A DNA stretch of 10,582 bases, from the NCBI GenBank assembly GCA_029941095.1, contig JAPYRO010000017.1, positions 3,000 to 13,581 of the forward strand. Direction: 5' to 3'. A model generated the notes under the pieces. It was not told the DNA's origin, did not search any database, and worked only from the letters and a program-made list of their open reading frames with translations. The DNA is from Dehalococcoidia bacterium (GTDB taxonomy: Bacteria; Chloroflexota; Dehalococcoidia; UBA6926). Positions 1 to 5,738 of this stretch are shown piece by piece. Every line of letters begins with the position of its first letter. The first letter of the stretch is position 1. Both the position numbers and the translations under genes were made by a program.

Positions 1-732
1 GTCGTACCTTGGTCTTCACAAGAGAGCCCACCCGATGGCGGTGCAGGTGCACAGAGAGGATCACGAGTGATCTCGATAGCAGGCCATTTGGCGAGCCAAG
101 ATCTGATAAAAAAATCCAAAGATATGGCAGCTGAATTTCTTGGATGGGATCAAGAAGCGTTGCAGGTTGAGCTCGGTCAAGTCATTAATACTGTTAATGC
201 TGAATCAATATCTTTTTCGGATCTAGTTTCAAGAATACCGGATGGATTGACCGGCTATGGTGATACGAAAGAAGCTCCTAGTAGTCCTTTCACCTCATTT
301 GCTGCTCATGTAGCAGAGGTTCAAGTTGACCCTGATACAGGAGCAGTGTCGCTCTTAAAATACACAGCGGTCCATGAAACCGGAACTATTTTGAACCCGG
401 TTGGATTTAACGGTCAAATAGAAGGAGGAATTATCCAAGGTATTGGCCAAGCATTGACTGAAATTATTCAACTTGAAGAGGGCCAAGTTATTAATCCCTC
501 ATTGGCCGAGTATAAATTACCTACCGTTAAGGATATCCCTGAACTTACTATACATGTGATCGAATCTCCAGAAGGCAATGGCCCATATAAAATCCGAGGA
601 ATTGGCGATATGCCGATTAGCCTTCCGTCAGCGGCAATAGCGAACGCTATTTTTGATGCAGCTAAGGTAAGAATTACTGAATTACCGATAGACTCAAGAG
701 CAATCCATACAGCTCTTAATAAAGACAAGTAA
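1..732 (+). CDS. Xanthine dehydrogenase/aldehyde oxidase-family molybdopterin subunit, C-terminal part (5' truncated)
   Basis: The frame is open from base 1, so this is the last 243 codons of a gene that begins before the window; the first in-window start (67) is not its real start. These enzymes hydroxylate a carbon of an N-heterocycle or aldehyde at a Mo-cytosine/pterin centre, passing electrons to FeS and FAD partners. Seen here: the Gly-rich PDGGAGAQRGSR stretch near the left edge, the VAEVQVDPDTGAVSLLKY strand, the IEGGIIQGIGQAL motif at about 420-455, and the closing GPYKIRGIGDMP...AIANAIFDA segment. These are the landmarks of the C-terminal molybdopterin-binding half. Odd: the catalytic Glu normally found in the G-x-G-E motif is Asp (codon 607-609). 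The FeS and FAD subunits are not in the window and should lie upstream if present. Substrate cannot be told. The stop TAA begins a short AT-rich hairpin (730-747), too weak to call a terminator. Confidence 0.88.
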   Translation, partial: VVPWSSQESPPDGGAGAQRGSRVISIAGHLASQDLIKKSKDMAAEFLGWDQEALQVELGQVINTVNAESISFSDLVSRIPDGLTGYGDTKEAPSSPFTSFAAHVAEVQVDPDTGAVSLLKYTAVHETGTILNPVGFNGQIEGGIIQGIGQALTEIIQLEEGQVINPSLAEYKLPTVKDIPELTIHVIESPEGNGPYKIRGIGDMPISLPSAAIANAIFDAAKVRITELPIDSRAIHTALNKDK

Positions 733-804
733 TTAAAATATTAATTACCAATCACAGACGAATTCCTTTTAGTGGCTCATTGTAGTCAATTCCCATTTAT
801 ATGA

Positions 805-1743
805 CTATTTGTTTGATTTTCCACCAGTTTCATTGTCTTCGATGGTGCTATATATACATCCGGGAGCAACCATCTGTGATTCATCATATACTGAATCTCG
901 GCCATGAACCATTTCGTATTTTTCCATTAAATTAACTACGGCTTCGTTCAAAGACGATTCAACTGACTCAGCTATGTTAAGCGTGGGACAATAACTTACT
1001 GAATCAATTGACTTGGTTTCATGATTTTCAATATATTGAAACAGAGTAATTTCGGTACGTCCGTTAATTTTTGTCCCATTCTCCATCCAATTGCCTATGT
1101 ACCCTATGACATCTCCAATTTTGACTTCTGTACCAACTTCTAAGTTTACGCCATTAATGTGTAATGGTTTATCACAATAAACTGGAATATACCCTGTTCT
1201 GTCGCAATCTATGCTCACAACATGGTCAATGCTTACACCCCAAGAAGAACGGGCACTAGGAGAGATTATGACTTCCCAATCATCCTGTACATATCCGGTT
1301 GCAGGTTGCCAGTCTAATTGGGTAATCACACCGGTAATTGGAGAGATTACCAATGTGTCTGCTGGCGCTTTAAATTCAAACGTAGGATTGTCAGGCGAGT
1401 TTGATTGCCCTCTATCTATTCTGGCGCCGAATTCAATAAATATTGGCAGAGTTAAGTCGGTATCAAAAAGCAAGTCTCCAAAAGTTTTATTGGCGTCGTT
1501 ATAAGGTCCAAGATTCTTGATTCCCAGGTTATGCAATTTAGGCATTGTAGTATTATCATATTTTTGATATTGCTCTTTTGCTGTAGCTGAAGGAGCAGTA
1601 TTTCTAAATTCTTGTTTAATTTGAGTAGAATTTTTGGTACTAGAAGTATTTACTACAGATTGGGTGCTAGATTTAACTGCACAAGCGGGGATAAGGAAAA
1701 GCAATCCAATTACCAATAATAGGTATTTACCTTTAGTAAACAT
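805..1743 (-). CDS. Lipoprotein with degenerate M23-like (duplicated hybrid motif) domain
   Basis: 312 residues. The N-terminus MFTKGKYLLLVIGLLFLIPAC is a lipoprotein signal peptide with a lipobox ending at Cys21, so the mature protein should be lipid-anchored outside the cytoplasmic membrane. A Ser/Thr/Asn-rich linker follows (about 22-60). Residues about 128-237 resemble the beta-rich fold of M23 peptidases and biotinyl/lipoyl-like domains: SPITGVITQLDW (134-145), WGVSIDHVVSID (168-179), then GTEVKIGDVIGYIGN (204-218). The zinc ligands of a working M23 enzyme (H-x(3)-D and H-x-H) are not apparent; the final strand reads TEITLFQYI instead of an HLHFE-type strand. It is therefore more likely a binding or structural protein than a peptidase. 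Mature Cys residues at 180, 190, 252 and 296 could form two disulfides. An AAGGG Shine-Dalgarno sits 7 nt before the ATG. It is convergent with the molybdopterin subunit gene. The fold call is inference; the lipoprotein call is firm. Confidence 0.8.
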   Translation of the reverse strand: MFTKGKYLLLVIGLLFLIPACAVKSSTQSVVNTSSTKNSTQIKQEFRNTAPSATAKEQYQKYDNTTMPKLHNLGIKNLGPYNDANKTFGDLLFDTDLTLPIFIEFGARIDRGQSNSPDNPTFEFKAPADTLVISPITGVITQLDWQPATGYVQDDWEVIISPSARSSWGVSIDHVVSIDCDRTGYIPVYCDKPLHINGVNLEVGTEVKIGDVIGYIGNWMENGTKINGRTEITLFQYIENHETKSIDSVSYCPTLNIAESVESSLNEAVVNLMEKYEMVHGRDSVYDESQMVAPGCIYSTIEDNETGGKSNK

Positions 1744-1787
1744 ATTTAAACCCTTAGTGATGAGATATAAAATCTCTCATATGTCAG

Positions 1788-1793
1788 AGTATA
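1788..1793 (-). promoter_or_regulatory. Candidate -10 element for the 805-1743 lipoprotein gene
   Basis: On the minus strand this hexamer reads TATACT, 44 nt upstream of the lipoprotein ATG. A weak -35 (TTTACC) lies 18 nt further upstream. The implied 5' leader of about 40 nt would contain the inverted repeat GAGAT-5 nt-ATCTC (1762-1776) and the AAGGG ribosome site. The inverted repeat could be a leader hairpin or an operator. The call rests on the hexamer only. Confidence 0.35.
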
Positions 1794-1844
1794 AGTTATT
1801 TAGAATAAACGGTAAAAAAGAGTAAGATATTCTACAACTACATG

Positions 1845-1867
1845 ACTAGTAAACCGCGGGTACTAGT
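1845..1867. repeat. Inverted repeat (7-bp arms, 9-nt centre)
   Basis: Arms ACTAGTA (1845-1851) and TACTAGT (1861-1867) are perfect complements around a GC-rich 9-nt centre. It lies in the 288-nt gap between the minus-strand lipoprotein gene and the plus-strand tRNA gene. There is no T-tract, so it is not an obvious intrinsic terminator; it could be an operator. Nothing else in this gap looks like a gene. Confidence 0.35.
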
Positions 1868-2031
1868 GAGTGGGAATGAGATGATGCAAATTCTGTTACC
1901 GATACCCCAATCTAGATACGAATAAGATGGATACTGGTCATTGTATTTGAGTAAAATTTGCTACTAAGTGTTGCAATCGATTTTTTTTGACGCAATATGG
2001 TACGATAAAAGCCACTTTTCGAATATAAAAT

Positions 2032-2107
2032 GGGGCTGTAGCTCAGTTGGGAGAGCGCTTCAATGGCATTGAAGAGGTCAGGAGTTCGAGCCTCCTCAGC
2101 TCCACCA
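2032..2107 (+). tRNA. tRNA-Ala (anticodon GGC), CCA encoded
   Basis: A complete cloverleaf can be folded by hand. The acceptor stem is GGGGCTG (2032-2038) with CAGCTCC (2097-2103), holding one G-U pair. The D arm is GCTC/GAGC (2041-2056). The anticodon stem is CTTCA/TGAAG with loop ATGGCAT, giving anticodon GGC (2065-2067). The T arm is AGGAG/CTCCT with loop TTCGAGC. Discriminator A2104 is followed by a genomically encoded CCA (2105-2107). It reads GCC and GCU alanine codons. No terminator follows; the next gene starts 23 nt downstream. Confidence 0.97.
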
Positions 2108-2130
2108 ATACGAATCGAGTGGTTGTCAAT

Positions 2131-4335
2131 ATGAAATTTTATTTGGCGTTAGTGCTATTTGCGTGGCTTACCCTTTCAGGTTGTAATTCTGAACCATCTA
2201 CTAATTCTGAGACCTCTCAACGATCTGCTAATACTGAGACTTATCAATCATCCGCTAATCAAATGACAACTGATCCAATGGCATCAAGAGAACCAGGGCC
2301 AGAAAAAGCACCGCTTAAAGCTACCTCTTCAGACAAAGCTCAAAAAACCAGTAGAGAGAGCCGTTCTAGTCAAACTGTTTCAATAGATAACTGGAGAGAA
2401 CTTTATGGACTTTCATATACGCTACAGTGTATTGACGACAGGCTTGGTGTTTCAACAACACGTCAATTTCAAACAGGGGAACGGGGTCCAACTGAGGATG
2501 AGAGACAAGTGTTAAAAGGGTGTGATGTCGAAAAGAGCAAATCTAGCAATAATGATAGTGATTCTGGAACCGCCCGTAGTGTGGCAGACTGGAGAGAATT
2601 GTATGGACTTTCATATGCGATAAATTGTATTGACGACAGGCTTGGTGCATCAATCACACGTAAATTCCAAGACGGGGAGCGAGGCCCAACAGACGCTGAG
2701 AGGCAAAAGTTACAAGGATGTGATGTTCAATCTGATTCGTCAAGACCGCGCTCCGCGGAAAGCGATGATTTAACCATTGAAGCGAGAGTAGCAATTCTTA
2801 AAGATTCAGGCGGTTGGATAAGGACTGGAAACCCTAAGGATGATCAATTTGTGTTGGGTTACGTGCCTACTGCCGATGAATGGAAATGTGGTGTCGAAGC
2901 TGTGGGCGTATCTGTTCTTAGAGATATTAAAGCAGGGAACCATTCTATCACCGAAGATGAAGAGGGGAAATTATCTCCTTGTTTTAGGGCCTCTCCTGAT
3001 TCTCTAACTCATCCTTTGGCTAGCGTTTGGGAAGGGCACTGTATACCTTTGGATGTTTTCCTGGAGTTTGTGGATTATTACCGGCCGTCATGGGAACAAC
3101 TTGAATGCCATCTAAAAGATTTAGAAAGATATGAGATGCCGAATCAAATGAGATATGTGATGCTTTCTGATCCATACGGAATCAGAAACAGCAAATCTAT
3201 TTTATTCCCTCCCCTTTGGGATCGAGTTATGACAGATCCATATTACAAAGACTTAGAATTAAATTTCTCTCCCTCCATGGGTAATATGTCGATGCCTCCA
3301 TCCTATGATGAAGAATACAACAGCATTAAATGTCACAGTGCATTAATGGATGAAAATGGCAAACTAATTTTGGATGAAAATGGCAAAATAATTGTGGATG
3401 AATATTGGATTGATGAAGCATTAAGAGGAGCTGCCATTGCATGGATAATTGAAAAAACGAAAGGCCGAAGAATTTACGCTGATACAGATATGTGTGGAGA
3501 CTCTTATCTTGTTCAAGGAAACAAAGATCATTATAAATTACCTCCGATAAATAGTATTCAAGATTTCAAAGATAGAACTCTAAATTTGGTAATCCCTCAG
3601 TATGTAATAAGAGCAAAAGCTGCTGAAGCCGTAAAGGCTGAAATGATGCAGATCAACGGTGTATCAGGTGAAATCGAAGTTGTTTTCAGTAGGGAATTGT
3701 TTTTAGGGAATTTACCACCTTCAGAACAAGTGGAACTTGCTCAATGGTATTTAGACACTCTCATTCCAGAAGTTAGGAAACATTTCCATGGAACGATATG
3801 GGTTGCTTCATATGCTAATTATGACGATGGAGATCCAGATTTTCCAGGTGCAGCAAAGAGTTTAGGGTCTGGATCGTATTGGAAAAATTTATCTTTTGCC
3901 GCTGCGGACTATGTAAGTTTCACTATGTATGCCACATGTGATCTTCGTCATACTCAAAGATATTTCAACGTCCAATACGATGCTATTATGCACATTGTTC
4001 AACGTGATAATATCCGTTGGGGAGGGGCTGCTGCAGTAGAAAAAAGATATTTTGGACCTGATTTTCACAAAAGTTGTAGAGACGAATTCGATGATAAACT
4101 AGTAGAAATAGAAAAATTATTAATCTCCAAAGTGGAGTCTCTTCCAATTCAACCCTACACATTGAATATTCCCCAAGCTCCAAGAAGTTGGACAAAAATT
4201 GATGAGGGATATTCGCCTACTCAAGCTGATGCTTCAAAAGGTGACTGGCAACTTTTTAGTTTGGATGTAATGGAAACGTCAGCCGAAATACGAGAACTTT
4301 GGATGGAATACGCTAAAAAATATGTGCTCAATTAG
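2131..4335 (+). CDS. Large lipoprotein with three Cys-bounded repeats and a possible TIM-barrel-like C-terminal region
   Basis: 734 residues from the ATG at 2131. An earlier in-frame ATG at 2047 lies inside the tRNA and is rejected, because MKFYLALVLFAWLTLSGC from 2131 is a textbook lipoprotein signal (Cys18). A low-complexity Ser/Thr/Glu linker runs to about residue 85. Two near-identical 47-residue modules follow (87-133 and 153-199, 35 identities), then a diverged third copy (Cys253-Cys284). From about residue 300 the protein is a globular region with alternating strands and helices, e.g. EIEVVFSRE (514-522), a long helix SEQVELAQWYLDTLIPEVRKH, then GTIWVASYANYDDGDPDF and ADYVSFTMY. That rhythm recalls a glycoside-hydrolase TIM barrel, with Glu516 or Glu522 as possible acid residues; this is an impression, not an identification. 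A short 8-residue tandem repeat lies at 407-422. There is no Shine-Dalgarno. Function unknown; exported and membrane-anchored. Confidence 0.85.
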   Translation: MKFYLALVLFAWLTLSGCNSEPSTNSETSQRSANTETYQSSANQMTTDPMASREPGPEKAPLKATSSDKAQKTSRESRSSQTVSIDNWRELYGLSYTLQCIDDRLGVSTTRQFQTGERGPTEDERQVLKGCDVEKSKSSNNDSDSGTARSVADWRELYGLSYAINCIDDRLGASITRKFQDGERGPTDAERQKLQGCDVQSDSSRPRSAESDDLTIEARVAILKDSGGWIRTGNPKDDQFVLGYVPTADEWKCGVEAVGVSVLRDIKAGNHSITEDEEGKLSPCFRASPDSLTHPLASVWEGHCIPLDVFLEFVDYYRPSWEQLECHLKDLERYEMPNQMRYVMLSDPYGIRNSKSILFPPLWDRVMTDPYYKDLELNFSPSMGNMSMPPSYDEEYNSIKCHSALMDENGKLILDENGKIIVDEYWIDEALRGAAIAWIIEKTKGRRIYADTDMCGDSYLVQGNKDHYKLPPINSIQDFKDRTLNLVIPQYVIRAKAAEAVKAEMMQINGVSGEIEVVFSRELFLGNLPPSEQVELAQWYLDTLIPEVRKHFHGTIWVASYANYDDGDPDFPGAAKSLGSGSYWKNLSFAAADYVSFTMYATCDLRHTQRYFNVQYDAIMHIVQRDNIRWGGAAAVEKRYFGPDFHKSCRDEFDDKLVEIEKLLISKVESLPIQPYTLNIPQAPRSWTKIDEGYSPTQADASKGDWQLFSLDVMETSAEIRELWMEYAKKYVLN
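2389..2982 (+). repeat. Three in-gene copies of a Cys-x30-Cys module
   Basis: Copy 1 is 2389-2529 and copy 2 is 2587-2727. Each encodes 47 residues beginning [ND]WRELYGLSY and ending GCDV, with 35 identical residues. Copy 3 (2887-2982) aligns without gaps to the Cys-to-Cys core of copy 1: both are 32 residues, with 12 identities. They share C-x5-GVS-x2-R-x4-G-x4-TEDE-x3-L-x2-C. The fixed Cys-Cys distance suggests one disulfide per module in an exported protein. Copies 1 and 2 also stay close at the DNA level, implying a fairly recent duplication; copy 3 is older. Confidence 0.85.
3349..3402 (+). repeat. 24-bp in-frame tandem repeat (DENGK[LI]I[LV] units)
   Basis: Two adjacent 24-bp units (3349-3372, 3373-3396) plus a 6-bp partial third (3397-3402) encode DENGKLIL and DENGKIIV followed by DE. 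The unit length keeps the frame, so copy number can change without breaking the lipoprotein. Acidic plus Asn/Gly turns could bind a cation, but this is only a guess. Confidence 0.75.
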
Positions 4336-4359
4336 GTAGTGTTGAAAATTATTGTGTTA

Positions 4360-5130
4360 TTAGTGCGCCAAATCTATGTAACTATGGGCTAAACTTGCTA
4401 CGATGAAACCAAATACCAAGCCAATCATCAGAAACGCAGTTTGTGGTCCGAAACGCTTATTTTCGGAGGAGTGTATTGTAGGGACAATGTCACTTAGCGC
4501 AATATAAATGAAAAATCCTGCGATTGCTCCATAAAGGTATCCTATAGTAACCTCAATCGTCTCTCCAAATTGGAATGCGATAGTTGCTCCAATAAGAATA
4601 GTAGAAGACGAGACTAAATTTCTTATTATAATTTGCCTTTTGGTAAAACCACTTCTAAGTTGAATTCCAAACTCTCCCACTTCAAGAGGTATGTCGTGTG
4701 AAACCAATGCTATGGTTGCAATCATCCCTGTGGATATATTGATTAAAAACGCTGTTCCTAAAGCTATTCCGTCGATCGTGTTATGAAATAGATCACCTAT
4801 TAAGAAAAGCCAACCTTGGGCTGTATTACTATTCGTGGAACCCAAATGTTCTTCATGATGGTGATGGAAATTTCCAAATCCTTTCTCGATAAGAAAGAAA
4901 AGGATAATTGCACTTAGGGTAGCATTTAAAGTACCTATTCCGTAATCTTCCACACCGTGGGGTAAAAGATCTCTAAAAGCGGCCATCAATAAAACACCTG
5001 CAGCAAATGGCGTTCCGAACCGCACCAAATATTGAGCTGACTTAGCGTCACGTATAAGGATTATTGCCACCATAAGTGATAAAAGGCCGGCAAGGAGCGC
5101 AGCGATTAAAACGTAAGTAATATTTGGCAT
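4360..5130 (-). CDS. ZIP-family divalent metal transporter
   Basis: 256 residues, the usual size for bacterial ZIP proteins (ZupT/GufA type), which import Zn2+ and sometimes Fe2+ or Mn2+ across the cytoplasmic membrane. About eight hydrophobic segments are visible. The family's metal-site helices are clear: HNTIDGIALG (116-125, TM4) and SHDIPLEVGEFG (144-155, TM5). A His/Glu-rich cytosolic loop, FHHHHEEH (88-95), precedes TM4 as in many ZIPs. The start ATG (5130-5128) has GGAG 10 nt upstream. It is divergent from a Fur-superfamily gene, with a Fur-type inverted repeat between the two, so metal-dependent repression is likely. The 3' end faces the large lipoprotein gene, only 24 nt away, with no clear terminator. 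Zinc is the most likely substrate, inferred from the family. Confidence 0.92.
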   Translation of the reverse strand: MPNITYVLIAALLAGLLSLMVAIILIRDAKSAQYLVRFGTPFAAGVLLMAAFRDLLPHGVEDYGIGTLNATLSAIILFFLIEKGFGNFHHHHEEHLGSTNSNTAQGWLFLIGDLFHNTIDGIALGTAFLINISTGMIATIALVSHDIPLEVGEFGIQLRSGFTKRQIIIRNLVSSSTILIGATIAFQFGETIEVTIGYLYGAIAGFFIYIALSDIVPTIHSSENKRFGPQTAFLMIGLVFGFIVASLAHSYIDLAH

Positions 5131-5152
5131 AGATAGATTGCTCCGTATAAAT

Positions 5153-5173
5153 TGAGAATAATTCCCATTCTCA
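5153..5173. promoter_or_regulatory. Fur/Zur-type operator (inverted repeat)
   Basis: Arms TGAGAAT (5153-5159) and ATTCTCA (5167-5173) are perfect complements separated by AATTCCC. Trimmed by one base each side it has the same 6-7-6, 19-bp layout as the E. coli Fur box. It lies just downstream of the predicted transporter -10 (5182-5187, minus strand), over the expected start of transcription. A bound repressor there would block the transporter gene. The obvious candidate repressor is the adjacent Fur-superfamily protein. Confidence 0.7.
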
Positions 5174-5181
5174 TTTGATCA

Positions 5182-5209
5182 AGAATACCATTCGGTAATT
5201 TTTTGTCAA
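5182..5209 (-). promoter_or_regulatory. Promoter of the ZIP transporter gene
   Basis: On the minus strand a perfect -35 TTGACA (5209-5204) is followed after 16 nt by TATTCT (5187-5182). The predicted start is near 5175, at the edge of the inverted-repeat operator, giving a leader of about 45 nt with GGAG before the ATG. The -35 overlaps that of the opposite promoter. Confidence 0.55.
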
Positions 5210-5231
5210 CTGATACTATCTCGACTATAAT
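5203..5231 (+). promoter_or_regulatory. Promoter of the Fur-family gene (implies a leaderless mRNA)
   Basis: TTGTCA (5203-5208), exactly 17 nt, then a perfect TATAAT (5226-5231). The ATG at 5240 is only 8 nt past the -10, which is where transcription should start, and no Shine-Dalgarno exists. The mRNA is therefore predicted to begin at or within a few bases of the start codon. Confidence 0.65.
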
Positions 5232-5239
5232 TGAATATT

Positions 5240-5671
5240 ATGTCGGTAAAAGAACAGTCTAGAAGCCTGTTGACCTCTAAAGATGTATCAATTACCAATC
5301 CGAGATTGATTGTTTTGAGTATTCTATTGAGAAAAGGTGACCCTTTAACAATTGATCAAATACTTAAAGCATCACGAGGCAAACTTGCACAATCAACAGT
5401 TTATCGAGTGATTAATGATTTGCAAAAATTTGGTTTAATCAGTGAATTTACCAATCCTGAAAACGCTACAGTTATCGAGCTTAACAAGGAAGATGCTAAG
5501 CATCACCATCATTTGTTCTGCAAGAATTGTCGTCGCATAATTGATATTGAATTAGACAGAGAATTAGAAGACCATATACAGAGTGAGGTCCTAAGTATCC
5601 AAGAACAGTATTCCCTTTCAATAGATGGACATTCATTGGAACTACTGGGACTCTGCAATTTCTGTAGTTAG
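5240..5671 (+). CDS. Fur-superfamily metal-dependent repressor (Zur-like by context)
   Basis: 143 residues. The N-terminal winged helix includes TIDQILKASRGKLAQSTVYRVINDLQKFGLI (37-67), with the STVYR recognition helix of the family. The dimerisation domain has the metal motif HHHHLFC (88-94) with C94-x2-C97, and a second structural-zinc pair, C139-x2-C142, near the C-terminus. An upstream in-frame TTG at 5231 overlaps the -10 box, so the ATG at 5240 is chosen. The divergent ZIP transporter and the Fur-type inverted repeat in the gap suggest it represses metal uptake when metal is plentiful. Zn is favoured by the neighbour; Fe (Fur) or peroxide (PerR) sensing cannot be excluded from sequence alone. 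The next gene starts 67 nt on with no terminator between, so partial cotranscription with it is possible. Confidence 0.9.
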   Translation: MSVKEQSRSLLTSKDVSITNPRLIVLSILLRKGDPLTIDQILKASRGKLAQSTVYRVINDLQKFGLISEFTNPENATVIELNKEDAKHHHHLFCKNCRRIIDIELDRELEDHIQSEVLSIQEQYSLSIDGHSLELLGLCNFCS

Positions 5672-5738
5672 ATATTATCAGAGGAAATGAAAATTATTAT
5701 TAAATCGGACGAATTATTTTGTGATTCTTGAGATGAAT

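Noticed and set aside
730..747. AT-only hairpin TAATTAA-AATA-TTAATTA as terminator
   Set aside because: It has no G-C pairs and no clear T-tract; stability is too low.
2032..2107. tRNA-Ala as an integration site for a mobile element
   Set aside because: No second copy of the tRNA 3' end is seen in the window, and no integrase or phage-like gene is nearby.
2047..2130. In-frame extension of the large lipoprotein up to an ATG at 2047
   Set aside because: It lies inside the tRNA-Ala gene and would bury the lipoprotein signal peptide 28 residues in; the ATG at 2131 gives a proper N-terminus.
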